From Kineothrix sp. MSJ-39 (GTDB lineage: Bacteria; Bacillota; Clostridia; Lachnospirales; Lachnospiraceae): DNA of 64,000 nucleotides. Made by a program: the position numbers and the translations under genes. The notes beneath the pieces were generated by a model. It ran no database searches and was not told the DNA's origin. It worked only from the letters and a program-made list of their open reading frames with translations. Positions 18,301 through 25,755 of this stretch are shown here, piece after piece (the stretch's first letter is position 1; each line of letters opens with the position of its first letter). The stretch covers positions 1-64,000 of the forward strand of contig NZ_JAHLPN010000011.1 of NCBI RefSeq assembly GCF_018917935.1, written 5' to 3'.

Positions 18301-19947
18301 GTATATCCGTGGATCGCAAAGACCCGTCATTCCACACCGGGTGTCGGTCTGATCTCCCCGCCACCACATCATGATATTTATTCAATCGAAGATCTGGCGC
18401 AGCTCATTTACGATCTGAAAAATGCCAATAAAGATGCCCGTATTTCTGTGAAGCTCGTATCAGAATCCGGTGTCGGAACAGTCGCAGCAGGTGTTGCAAA
18501 AGCCGGTGCGCAGGTAGTCCTTGTTTCCGGTTATGACGGTGGTACAGGTGCTGCACCGCGTAACTCCATCCACAATGCGGGTCTTCCGTGGGAGCTTGGT
18601 CTTGCCGAGACACATCAGACACTGATCATGAACGGACTGAGAAACAAAGTCATTATCGAGACAGACGGTAAGCTGATGAGCGGACGTGACGTTGTGATCG
18701 CAGCACTGCTCGGCGCTGAGGAATACGGTTTTGCAACAGCACCGCTTGTTACCATGGGCTGTGTGATGATGCGTGTCTGCAACCTGGATACCTGTCCGGT
18801 CGGTATTGCAACCCAGAACCCGGAGCTTCGTAAGCGTTTCCGCGGTAAACCGGAATATGTCGAAAACTTCATGCGTTTTATCGCTGAAGAAATGCGTGAA
18901 TATATGGCACAGCTTGGTATCCGTACGATCGATGAACTGGTTGGACGTACCGATCTTCTGAAGGTACGCGAGGGTCTGGATGCCAGATATGAACGTATCG
19001 ACCTGAGCAATATTTTAAATAACCCATATGCAGGAAGTAAGGAAAAGGTAACTTTTGATCCGAAACAGGCATATGATTTCCATCTGGAAAAGACAAAAGA
19101 TGAAAAGGTACTCTTAAAGCAGCTTGGCAAGGCGCTCGAAACAGGTGCAAAGAGAAGCATAGAAGTGGATGTTACCAACACAGACCGTGCATTTGGTACG
19201 ATCCTCGGTGCAGAGATCACGAAGCGTTTCTACAATACGTTACCTGAGGACACCTACCGTGTACTTTGTAACGGCGCGGGCGGTCAGAGCTTTGGTGCTT
19301 TCATTCCGAAGGGACTGACACTGGAGCTTGTCGGTGATTCCAATGACTACTTCGGCAAAGGTCTTTCCGGCGGTAAGCTGATCGTATATCCACCGAAGGG
19401 CAGCAAGTTCAAGCAGGATGAGAACATTATCATCGGTAACGTGGCATTGTACGGTGCAACAAGCGGTAAAGCCTTTATCAACGGTGTGGCGGGAGAACGT
19501 TTCTGCGTTCGTAACTCCGGCGCGATCGCTGTTGTGGAAGGTGTCGGTGATCACGGCTGTGAATATATGACAGGCGGCCGTGCAGTCATCCTGGGCTGTG
19601 TCGGCAAGAACTTTGCAGCCGGTATGAGCGGCGGTATTGCTTATGTACTCGATGAAAACAATGATCTGTATACAAAGGTCAACAAAGATATGGTTTCTTC
19701 TTCCGAAATTACATCCAAATATGATGTACTGGAGCTGAAGGATATGATCAAGGAGCATGTTGCCTATACAAACTCCGAAAAGGGCAAACAGATCCTCGAT
19801 AACTTCGGAGAATATCTGCCGAAGTTCAAGAAGATCATCCCACATGACTATGAACGTATGCTGAAAGCGATCGTGCAGATGGAGGAAAAGGGACTTTCCG
19901 CAGAACAGGCACAGATCGAGGCATTTTATGCCAACAAAAATAAGTAG
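15400..19947 (+). CDS. gltB: Glutamate synthase large subunit
   Basis: The 1515-residue GOGAT alpha subunit makes two glutamates from glutamine and 2-oxoglutarate in the cytoplasm. The N-terminal glutaminase nucleophile is Cys23 (HDNCGIGA) after a 22-residue propeptide, as in known GltB proteins. The central and FMN-binding synthase domains follow, with GEGGEDLERL, AQGAKPGEGGHLP and the 3Fe-4S region CNLDTCPVGIATQNPELR. The C-terminal GXGXG beta-helix domain (NGAGGQSFGAF onward) is complete. AAAGGAGT precedes the start. gltD follows 11 nt later. Together they assimilate the ammonia that the upstream catabolic operons would release. Confidence 0.97.
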   Translation: MFDAQPSAKRPPLYRSSFEHDNCGIGACVNIKGQKSRATVENALRIVENLEHRAGKDAEGKTGDGVGILTQVSHKFFSKVTNTLGFSIGKEREYGVGMFFFPQDELQRNQAKKMFEIIVEKEGMEFLGWREVPTYPSVLGHKAIECMPYIMQAFIKKPDDVAKGLDFDRKLYIVRRVFEQSTDVTYVVSLSSRTIVYKGMFLVGQLRTFFKDLQDEDYESAIAIVHSRFSTNTNPSWERAHPNRFIVHNGEINTIRGNADKMLAREENMESEHLHGELHKILPVINASGSDSAMLDNTLEFLVMSGMDLPLAVMITIPEPWANNKTMSQKKKDFYHYYATMMEPWDGPASILFSDGDVMGAVLDRNGLRPSRYFITDDDQLILSSEVGVLPIDPTKIVKKERLRPGKMLLVDTVKGRVIDDDEIKDAYAGKEPYGEWLDSNLVELHSLKIPNERVPEFTYEERQRMQKAFGYTYDELKQSILPMAKNGGEAIAAMGVDTPLPVLSKAKHPLFHYFKQLFAQVTNPPIDAIREEVVTSTTTYIGTDGNLLEESPKNCNVLQVNNPILTNTDLMKIKSMKAEGFKVETVPITYYKNTSLEKAIDRLFVEVDRAFRDGVNIIILSDRGVDENHVAIPSLLAVSALQQHLVTTKKRTSVAIILESAEPREVHHFATLLGFGACAINPYLAQESIKELIDNHMLDKDYYAAVDDYNHAVLSGIVKIASKMGISTIQSYQGSKIFEAIGIDYDVINKYFTDTVCRVGGITMKDIEQQVDELHSLAFDPLELATDLTLDSPGHHKMRSGGDEHLYNPKTIHLLQEATRRGDYEMFKQYTACVNDETSIKTLRGLMDFKYPKKGIPLEEVESVDSIVKRFKTGAMSYGSISQEAHECLAVAMNNLGGKSNTGEGGEDLERLSIGPDGLNKCSAIKQVASGRFGVTSKYLTSAKEIQIKMAQGAKPGEGGHLPAGKVYPWIAKTRHSTPGVGLISPPPHHDIYSIEDLAQLIYDLKNANKDARISVKLVSESGVGTVAAGVAKAGAQVVLVSGYDGGTGAAPRNSIHNAGLPWELGLAETHQTLIMNGLRNKVIIETDGKLMSGRDVVIAALLGAEEYGFATAPLVTMGCVMMRVCNLDTCPVGIATQNPELRKRFRGKPEYVENFMRFIAEEMREYMAQLGIRTIDELVGRTDLLKVREGLDARYERIDLSNILNNPYAGSKEKVTFDPKQAYDFHLEKTKDEKVLLKQLGKALETGAKRSIEVDVTNTDRAFGTILGAEITKRFYNTLPEDTYRVLCNGAGGQSFGAFIPKGLTLELVGDSNDYFGKGLSGGKLIVYPPKGSKFKQDENIIIGNVALYGATSGKAFINGVAGERFCVRNSGAIAVVEGVGDHGCEYMTGGRAVILGCVGKNFAAGMSGGIAYVLDENNDLYTKVNKDMVSSSEITSKYDVLELKDMIKEHVAYTNSEKGKQILDNFGEYLPKFKKIIPHDYERMLKAIVQMEEKGLSAEQAQIEAFYANKNK

Positions 19948-19958
19948 GAGGTGGCAGC

Positions 19959-21452
19959 ATGGGAAAACCAACAGGCTTTATGGAGTATGAAAGACAGGTT
20001 TCAATAGCCGAGGAACCGAAAGAGAGAATCAAACATTTTAACGAATTCCATACGCACCTTCCGAAAGAAAAACAGCAGCTGCAGGGTGCAAGATGTATGG
20101 AATGCGGTGTACCGTTCTGTCAGGCAGGCATGGATCTGTGCGGTATGACGAGCGGATGTCCGCTGCATAACCTCGTTCCGGAATGGAACGATCTGGTATA
20201 CACCGGAAACTGGCAGCAGGCATATAACAGACTGAAAAAGACGAATAACTTCCCGGAATTTACTTCCCGCGTCTGCCCGGCACTTTGCGAAAATGCATGT
20301 ACGTGCGGACTTTACGGGGATCCGGTGGCAACCAAGGAAAATGAATATGCCATCATCGAAAATGCCTATGAAAAAGGCTATGCAGCACCGAACCCGCCGA
20401 AGGTCAGAACCGGTAAAAAGGTGGCGGTTGTCGGCAGCGGCCCAAGCGGACTGGCGGTTGCGGACCAGCTCAATAAGCGGGGACATTTGGTAACGGTATT
20501 TGAAAGACATGACCGGATCGGCGGACTGCTTATGTACGGTATTCCGAATATGAAGCTGGAAAAGAGGATCATCGACCGGAAGATCGATGTGATGAAGGCA
20601 GAGGGTGTTACATTTGTGACAAACACAGATATCGGTAAAGATATCAAGCCTGCAAAGCTGCTGGCGGACTTTGACCGTGTGGTGCTCTGCTGCGGTTCTT
20701 CCAACCCGCGTGACATTACAGCACCGGGCAGAGATGCGGAGGGCATTTACTTTGCGGTTGATTTCCTGAGCCGGAATACAAAATCCCTTCTGGATTCTGA
20801 TTTCAAGGATGGAAACTATGTCAGCGCAAAGGGCAAAAACGTGATCATCATCGGTGGCGGTGATACCGGAAATGACTGTGTCGGTACTTGTATGCGACAT
20901 GGCTGCAAATCTGTGACACAGATTGAAATGATGCCAAAAGCACCGGATAAACGTGCGGCAAACAACCCATGGCCGGAATGGCCGAAGATCTGTAAGACAG
21001 ATTACGGTCAGGAAGAGGCGATCGCTGTATTCGGGCATGATCCGCGTATTTATGAATCTACCGTAAAAGAGTTCATCAAAGATAAAAACGGCAGGCTGAA
21101 AGCGGTTAAGATCGTAAAACTTGCATGGGAAAAGGATCCTCAGACAGGCAGAATGAATAGTAAAGAAGTAGCAGGAAGTGAAAAGATCATGGACTGCGAG
21201 CTTGTACTCATTGCTGCAGGCTTTCTGGGGGCACAGAAATACGTCACAGATGCGTTCAAGGTAGAACTGACGCCAAGAACCAATGTGAAGACAGAGCAAG
21301 ATAGTTTTAAAACAAACGTGAAAAATGTCTTTGCAGCGGGCGATATGCACACAGGACAATCCCTGGTTGTCAAAGCGATCAGACAGGGACGCGAATGCGC
21401 ACGTGAAGTAGATGAGAGTCTGATGGGCTACTCCAATCTGTATGTTCAGTAA
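19959..21452 (+). CDS. gltD: Glutamate synthase small subunit
   Basis: The 497-residue NAD(P)H-oxidising beta subunit passes electrons to GltB. The N-terminus carries the cysteine clusters for 4Fe-4S centres (CMECGVPFC, SGCPLHN, CPALCENAC). It is followed by an FAD-binding site (KVAVVGSGPSGLAVADQL, about 148-165) and an NADPH-binding site (NVIIIGGGDTGNDC, about 294-307), then AAGDMHTGQSLVVKAIRQGR near the C-terminus. Length and motif order match intact GltD. AGGAGGTGG lies before the start. A 487-residue open frame on the opposite strand is a coding shadow. Confidence 0.97.
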   Translation: MGKPTGFMEYERQVSIAEEPKERIKHFNEFHTHLPKEKQQLQGARCMECGVPFCQAGMDLCGMTSGCPLHNLVPEWNDLVYTGNWQQAYNRLKKTNNFPEFTSRVCPALCENACTCGLYGDPVATKENEYAIIENAYEKGYAAPNPPKVRTGKKVAVVGSGPSGLAVADQLNKRGHLVTVFERHDRIGGLLMYGIPNMKLEKRIIDRKIDVMKAEGVTFVTNTDIGKDIKPAKLLADFDRVVLCCGSSNPRDITAPGRDAEGIYFAVDFLSRNTKSLLDSDFKDGNYVSAKGKNVIIIGGGDTGNDCVGTCMRHGCKSVTQIEMMPKAPDKRAANNPWPEWPKICKTDYGQEEAIAVFGHDPRIYESTVKEFIKDKNGRLKAVKIVKLAWEKDPQTGRMNSKEVAGSEKIMDCELVLIAAGFLGAQKYVTDAFKVELTPRTNVKTEQDSFKTNVKNVFAAGDMHTGQSLVVKAIRQGRECAREVDESLMGYSNLYVQ

Positions 21453-21637
21453 AAAATACTTCAATTTGGATACGAAAAGGAAAAAATGACGTAAATTATA
21501 AGAAAAATGTGCAAAAAAATGAATGGATCAGGTGTTTCATTAGTGACTTTTTTACAAGGATGACTGAAGCAAAATGAATGCACTGTGCAGGATTGCACGG
21601 AAAATGCCCAAAAGCAAAATTGTATTAAAATAAATAC

Positions 21638-21665
21638 TTTACTTTTTGCGCAAATTGGGTATAAT
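21638..21665 (+). promoter_or_regulatory. Promoter of the HPr-like gene
   Basis: TTTACT (21638-21643) and an exact TATAAT (21660-21665) are 16 nt apart. Transcription would start near 21672, about 50 nt before the ATG at 21723, which supports that start over an in-frame ATG at 21585. Confidence 0.65.
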
Positions 21666-21722
21666 GCAAACAATGAAACAAAAAATCAGTATTCTGGCAT
21701 AGTAAGAAAGGTGGTAATTTCT

Positions 21723-21950
21723 ATGACACAACACAAGATTTTTTTAAGACATGATGAAGTAAAAGAATTTGTAAAGAGAGCATCCGCATGCGATTTTGAC
21801 ATTGACATTTCTTATAATCACTATACAGTAGACGCAAAATCCATTTTAGGCGTATTAGCTCTGGATTTCAGACAGGCATTGACAGTTTGCTGTCATGGCT
21901 ATGATGAAGGCTTTGAAAAATATCTTGGTAAGTACGCAATGGCTTGCTAA
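21723..21950 (+). CDS. HPr/Crh-like protein lacking the catalytic histidine
   Basis: A 75-residue protein that aligns across the HPr fold. VDAKSILGVLALDF matches the regulatory-serine region of HPr and Crh (typically NAKSIMGVMSL), keeping the serine that HPr kinase modifies. The N-terminal helix, where HPr has GIHARPA, reads FLRHDEV: an arginine occupies the active histidine position, with a histidine one place later. That arrangement recalls Crh, which has glutamine there and acts only in catabolite regulation. A PTS phosphocarrier role is therefore unlikely. It is monocistronic, with its own promoter and a strong terminator. GAAAGGTGG precedes the ATG. Confidence 0.75.
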   Translation: MTQHKIFLRHDEVKEFVKRASACDFDIDISYNHYTVDAKSILGVLALDFRQALTVCCHGYDEGFEKYLGKYAMAC

Positions 21951-21972
21951 GTATATGGCAGGAACAGACGAA

Positions 21973-22003
21973 ACACCCCCGACAACGTCGGGGGTGTTTT
22001 TGT
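21973..22003 (+). terminator. Terminator of the HPr-like gene
   Basis: A perfect 11-bp GC-rich stem (21973-21983 with 21987-21997, loop AAC) is followed by a T-rich run. The 92-nt repeat R begins in the same T-tract. Confidence 0.92.
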
Positions 22004-22092
22004 TATGGCGATGAGGAAAATGCACGCATTTATGCGGTGCATTTGACGACCGCTGATCAGAGCGAGATTCGCAGAGAGTATCTTGTCTCTGT
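22001..22092 (+). repeat. Structured repeat R, copy 1
   Basis: A 92-nt element aligning without gaps to 45082-45173 and 54511-54602. A central hairpin pairs AAATGCA with TGCATTT around CGCA/TGCG, and a 3' hairpin pairs 22063-22068 (CGAGAT) with 22080-22085 (ATCTTG). An alternative outer helix pairs 22010-22015 with 22082-22087. All copies lie directly after a terminator in the same orientation. Any reading frames across it are short and broken, so it is not coding. Confidence 0.85.
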
Positions 22093-22408
22093 TTTGCTGG
22101 GGGCTGTATTGTCATTCATACAAAATAATGATTTTCAGCAAATATGTATGAATGACAGCAGGGGCTAAAAGGCAGGATTCGTCCTAAATAAAGATTAAAG
22201 CAAAAAAAGTATGAAGAATAAGGCATAAAATGAAAGAAAGCGAGAATGTGATGGAAAATTTGCTGTGATTTTTCGCCTTTTTTAGGACAATTGATGCAAA
22301 TGGATGAATTTATCCCAGAAGGGCAAATTAAGATTCATCCAAAATCGATAAAAATAACAAAGATGGATGAAAATAGGCAAGCCGCCATCCATAACCTGCA
22401 TACGAGAC

Positions 22409-22437
22409 TTGACACCTCCCATGCAGTGGGAGACAAT
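22409..22437 (+). promoter_or_regulatory. Promoter with palindromic spacer
   Basis: TTGACA (22409-22414) and a weaker GACAAT (22432-22437) are 17 nt apart. The spacer contains CTCCCA-TGCAG-TGGGAG, a 6-bp inverted repeat positioned exactly between the boxes, where a bound repressor or a MerR-type activator would act. The regulator is unknown. Confidence 0.5.
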
Positions 22438-22502
22438 AAGAAAGGTCCTATATATGAATCCTGACAGAGGAGTCAGGCAATATAGAAAATAGACAGGAAA
22501 TA

Positions 22503-22600
22503 CAGGCAGCAAATACAGAAAACACAGGCAGCAAATACAGATAACGGCAGGCAGCAAATACAGATAAAGATACAGACAGAAAACACAGGCAGAGAAAACA
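22503..22600 (+). repeat. Short tandem repeat in the nuclease-helicase leader
   Basis: The 17-mer CAGGCAGCAAATACAGA occurs exactly at 22503, 22525 and 22548 (period 22-23 nt), followed by degenerate copies up to 22600. It is purine-rich and ends four bases before AGGAGGT. Such repeats can slip and change leader length; no function is known. Confidence 0.8.
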
Positions 22601-22616
22601 GAAAGGAGGTGCCAAT

Positions 22617-25043
22617 GTGGATATTCAGATTTCAGTGCGGAATCTTGTGGAATTTATTTTCCGGGAAGGTGATATTGATAACAGACATGCGGCTTCGCCG
22701 GATGCCATGCAGGACGGCAGCAGGATCCACAGGATGATCCAGAAGCGTATGGGGCTGGAGTATGAAGCGGAGGTGCCTCTTCGGTATACGGTGCCCTATG
22801 AGAACTATCGGATCCAGATCGAGGGGCGTGCGGATGGCGTGATCCACCGGGAAAACGGGCAGGTGATCGTGGACGAGATCAAGGGCACCTATCAGGATCT
22901 GAAGCATATCAAGGAACCTAAGAAAGTCCACCTGATGCAGGCACTCTGTTATGCGTTTATTGTGGCGGAAAAAGAAGATCTGCGGGAGATCGGTGTCCGT
23001 ATGACATATTGCAATATGGATACGGAGGAGATCAAATATTTCCATGAAACCTATACCAGAGTGGAAGTTCGAAATTGGTTCTGGGATCTTATGGATCAAT
23101 ATAAAAAATGGGCAGATTTCACTTATGAATGGCATCAGAAGCGGCAGGAGAGCATCCATGCACTTGCCTTTCCGTTTGCGTACCGGGCGGGACAGAAAGA
23201 ACTGGTCGGACATGTGTATCAGACGATCTGCCACAAAAAGAAGTTGTTCATTCAGGCACCGACCGGCGTGGGAAAGACGATCTCGACGATCTTTCCGGCG
23301 GTGAAGGCGGTCGGAGAGGAAAAGGCGGATAAGATCTTTTATCTGACGGCAAAAACGATTACCAGAACGGTGGCAAAGGAAGCCTTTTCTATTCTGGCAG
23401 AGAAAGGGCTCTGCTATAAAACGGTGCTGCTGACGGCAAAGGAAAAAATCTGTCCGTTGGAGGAGTGCAGCTGTAATCCGGTGGACTGCCCTTATGCGAA
23501 AGGACATTTCAGCAGGATCAATGATGCAATTTATGCACTTTTGCAGGAACGGGACTGTTTTGACAGGGATACGGTGCTGGCGTATGCGGAGCAGTTTTGT
23601 GTCTGCCCGTTTGAAATGTCGCTGGATATGAGCCTGTTTTCGGATGCGGTGATCTGCGATTACAACTATCTGTTTGATCCGTATGTACATTTAAAACGCT
23701 TTTTTACGGAGGGGATCAAAGGTCCGTATCTGTTTTTGATTGATGAAGCACACAATCTTGTGGAACGTGGACGGGAAATGTATAGTGCACAGCTTGTGAA
23801 AGAAGATTTTCTTGCTTTGAAAAAGACGATTAAGGAATACAAGACGGGACTGGATAAGTATATTGACCGCTGCAATAAGGAACTGCTTGCCCTTAAAAAA
23901 GAGAAGTGCGATATGGTCGTGGAGTCTGCAGGCAGTTTTACGATGCAGTTGTCAAGATTGCACAGCGCGATCGGGACTTATCTGGAGGATCATGAGGACA
24001 GCCCGGTGCGGGAGGAGATCCTGCAGTTTTATTTTGAAGCCGGACGGTTTCTCGATGTCAGTGAACGGCTGGACGAGCATTACCGGATCTATACGCGCCT
24101 CAGAGAAGATGGCAGCTTTCTGATCCGGGAATACTGTATCGACCCTTCTTTACGTCTGCAGGAATGTATGGACGAAGGTGTGGCTTCAATCCTGTTTTCG
24201 GCGACATTTCTGCCAATCCAGTATTATAAGCAGCTTTTGGGTGGAACAAAGGAAGATTTTGAAGTGTATGCAAGCTCTGCGTTCCATAAGGAACAGATGC
24301 AGCTGCTTCTGGCAAGTGATGTCACAAGCCGTTATACAAGACGCTGCGAGCTGGAATACTATCATATCGCTGCCTATATTTCCAATATTGTGACGCAGAG
24401 AAGCGGCAATTACATGATTTTCTTTCCGTCCCACCAGTTTTTGGAGCAGGTATATAACTGTTATATGGACCGCTTTTATATAGAAGAAACACAGGAATGT
24501 ATCGTGCAGCAGGAATACATGAACGAAACGGCCAGAGAACAGTTCCTGAAGCGTTTTGCGGTAGCAGAATCCGTTTCAGATACAGCTGAAACAAACAGTG
24601 CCCTTTCCTGGGAAAGCCTTGTGCATATGGAAATCGAACAGGAAGAAAAAAGTTTGTTGGGATTCTGTGTGCTGGGCGGCATTTTCTCGGAAGGAATCGA
24701 TCTGAAGGGGGAAAGTCTGATCGGTGCGATCATCGTCGGAACCGGTCTGCCGCAGGTCTGCTTTGAACGGGAAATGTTGAAGGACTACTTTGATGCGGAA
24801 GGAAAAAACGGATTTGATTTTGCTTATCGGTATCCGGGCATGAATAAGGTGCAGCAGGCAGCAGGCAGGGTGATCAGAAGCGAAACAGATCGCGGGATCG
24901 TGGCACTTTTAGATGACCGCTTTTTGCAGACCGGGTATCAGAAACTGTTCCCACGGGAGTGGCAGTCTTATCGGCGCGTCACCGGAGAGAGCTGCGCAGA
25001 GGCGGTGGATAACTTCTGGAAAAACACAGAAACAGATAAATAA
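22617..25043 (+). CDS. PD-(D/E)XK nuclease / XPD-DinG-type helicase fusion
   Basis: An 808-residue DNA repair-type enzyme. Residues 1-120 carry RecB/Cas4-like nuclease motifs: His38, Asp73 (GRADG), Asp86-Glu87-X-Lys89 (DEIK) and QxxxY (Gln108-Tyr112). A superfamily 2 helicase follows with Walker A APTGVGKT (Lys220), four cysteines (279, 284, 286, 291) placed as in the 4Fe-4S domain of XPD/DinG, DEAH at 376-379 and a late AAGRVIRSETDRG arginine finger. The start is GTG at 22617, six bases after AGGAGGT; the nearby ATG at 22615 is out of frame. It would unwind DNA 5'-3' and may cut single strands. It is monocistronic with an elaborate leader. Confidence 0.85.
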   Translation: MDIQISVRNLVEFIFREGDIDNRHAASPDAMQDGSRIHRMIQKRMGLEYEAEVPLRYTVPYENYRIQIEGRADGVIHRENGQVIVDEIKGTYQDLKHIKEPKKVHLMQALCYAFIVAEKEDLREIGVRMTYCNMDTEEIKYFHETYTRVEVRNWFWDLMDQYKKWADFTYEWHQKRQESIHALAFPFAYRAGQKELVGHVYQTICHKKKLFIQAPTGVGKTISTIFPAVKAVGEEKADKIFYLTAKTITRTVAKEAFSILAEKGLCYKTVLLTAKEKICPLEECSCNPVDCPYAKGHFSRINDAIYALLQERDCFDRDTVLAYAEQFCVCPFEMSLDMSLFSDAVICDYNYLFDPYVHLKRFFTEGIKGPYLFLIDEAHNLVERGREMYSAQLVKEDFLALKKTIKEYKTGLDKYIDRCNKELLALKKEKCDMVVESAGSFTMQLSRLHSAIGTYLEDHEDSPVREEILQFYFEAGRFLDVSERLDEHYRIYTRLREDGSFLIREYCIDPSLRLQECMDEGVASILFSATFLPIQYYKQLLGGTKEDFEVYASSAFHKEQMQLLLASDVTSRYTRRCELEYYHIAAYISNIVTQRSGNYMIFFPSHQFLEQVYNCYMDRFYIEETQECIVQQEYMNETAREQFLKRFAVAESVSDTAETNSALSWESLVHMEIEQEEKSLLGFCVLGGIFSEGIDLKGESLIGAIIVGTGLPQVCFEREMLKDYFDAEGKNGFDFAYRYPGMNKVQQAAGRVIRSETDRGIVALLDDRFLQTGYQKLFPREWQSYRRVTGESCAEAVDNFWKNTETDK

Positions 25044-25457
25044 CGTAAGATATCAAAAGATATCCACACAAAAGAGTTGACATAAAAGAAAAAGGAAAAT
25101 GCATGTTATGAAATTGATAAAATGTCGAAAAATCTCGAAAAATCAATTATGACATGCATTTTTTGCAATTTTAGACAGCAAATTTCGGAGAAGACAGGCT
25201 TGTCATAATGTGTGGATAACTATGTGGAAAGTGTGGATTTCTCGGGAAAAGGGGATAACTTATCCCAAATCCGGCTTTTGCAGGGAGGGGAAAAGGCCTG
25301 CAAGACATCTTGCAAAATGTGACGACCGGTGAATTGTGCTTATGTCAACTATGAGAATCGGCTTCGTATAAAATAACAGGATGTGTAAAATAAGAGAGGA
25401 AATGCCGGATGACACAGATATTTCACATATTCCATGCATGGAATCCGGAGCCGTATC
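25044..25457. other. Intergenic region with DnaA-box-like sites and a long hairpin
   Basis: No gene is seen. 25099-25168 forms a long imperfect hairpin (AAAATGCATGT on the left, ACATGCATTTT on the right) that probably terminates the helicase transcript on either strand. Next come DnaA-box-like 9-mers and a perfect palindrome GGGATAACTTATCCC (25252-25266). The rest, to the promoter at 25458, is unremarkable. Confidence 0.55.
25060..25240. promoter_or_regulatory. Cluster of DnaA-box-like 9-mers
   Basis: TGTGGATAA at 25211-25219 is the exact reverse complement of the consensus TTATCCACA. TGTGGAAAG (25223-25231) and TGTGGATTT (25232-25240) follow in the same orientation, and ATATCCACA (25060-25068) is a one-mismatch match on the other strand. 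It may be a DnaA-titrating or regulatory cluster. No dnaA, dnaN or parA-type gene is near, so it is not evidently oriC. Confidence 0.45.
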
Positions 25458-25486
25458 TTGGTTTTGCCGCCGGAGTGTGATATAAT
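25458..25486 (+). promoter_or_regulatory. Promoter of the GH13/ABC operon
   Basis: TTGGTT (25458-25463) and an exact TATAAT (25481-25486) are separated by 17 nt. The predicted start near 25493 gives a leader of about 260 nt that carries the structured element S and further hairpins before the GH13 gene. Confidence 0.65.
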
Positions 25487-25718
25487 AATGAGCGCTAAAG
25501 AAAAACAAGCGACAACTGTCATGCATCGAAGATGCATGATGTAGCCACGGCTCATCGTCGTAGACGATTATGCATGAGCAGTGGTTCATGACAGGTGGCA
25601 TTTGTTTTTCTGGCGCCATTAGCGAACGAATATCCTGCAAGGGATACCGTAGCAGGATGTGGAGTGCGATAGCACGGATTTGTGAGCAAATACATAATGA
25701 GCACCAAAGAAAAACAAG
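25485..25718 (+). repeat. Direct repeats flanking a structured leader segment
   Basis: The 25-mers at 25485-25509 and 25694-25718 match at 23 positions (ATAATGAGC, then AAAGAAAAACAAG). They bracket 184 nt containing element S, an ATCCTGC/GCAGGAT hairpin (about 25632-25659) and a GTGC-GATA-GCAC hairpin near 25664-25675. The layout could reflect insertion of a small non-autonomous element with duplication of its surroundings, or a local tandem duplication. Confidence 0.6.
25517..25588 (+). repeat. Structured leader element S, copy B
   Basis: The ungapped partner of 251-322. Hairpin one pairs 25520-25527 with 25531-25538 perfectly around GAA. Hairpin two pairs 25545-25553 with 25576-25584 (one G-A mismatch) and 25554-25559 with 25563-25568. 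An extra closing helix CTGTCATG/CATGACAG (25516-25523 with 25587-25594) is alternative to hairpin one. It lies in the leader of the GH13 gene. Confidence 0.7.
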
Positions 25719-25755
25719 ATAAGGAAAACAAACTTCAGAAAAGAGGAATGAAATT

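Larger units (their letters stand above)
22093..22616 (+). other. Long leader region before the nuclease-helicase gene
   Basis: About 520 nt without a gene. It holds an imperfect hairpin whose ends are GGATGAAT (22294-22301) and ATTCATCC (22333-22340), a promoter (22409-22437) with a palindrome in its spacer, a small CCTGAC/GTCAGG hairpin near 22460-22476, and a short purine-rich tandem repeat (22503-22600) directly ahead of the ribosome site. No small coding sequence with a ribosome site was found. Confidence 0.5.

Noticed and set aside
20001-21464. A 487-codon open frame on the minus strand over gltD
   Set aside because: It is an antisense shadow of a clear gltD, with no ribosome site, no recognisable domain and biased Cys/His/Ile composition typical of reverse-frame reading.
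25060-25266. Chromosomal replication origin
   Set aside because: DnaA-box-like sites are present but dnaA, dnaN and other origin genes are absent and most sites are imperfect.
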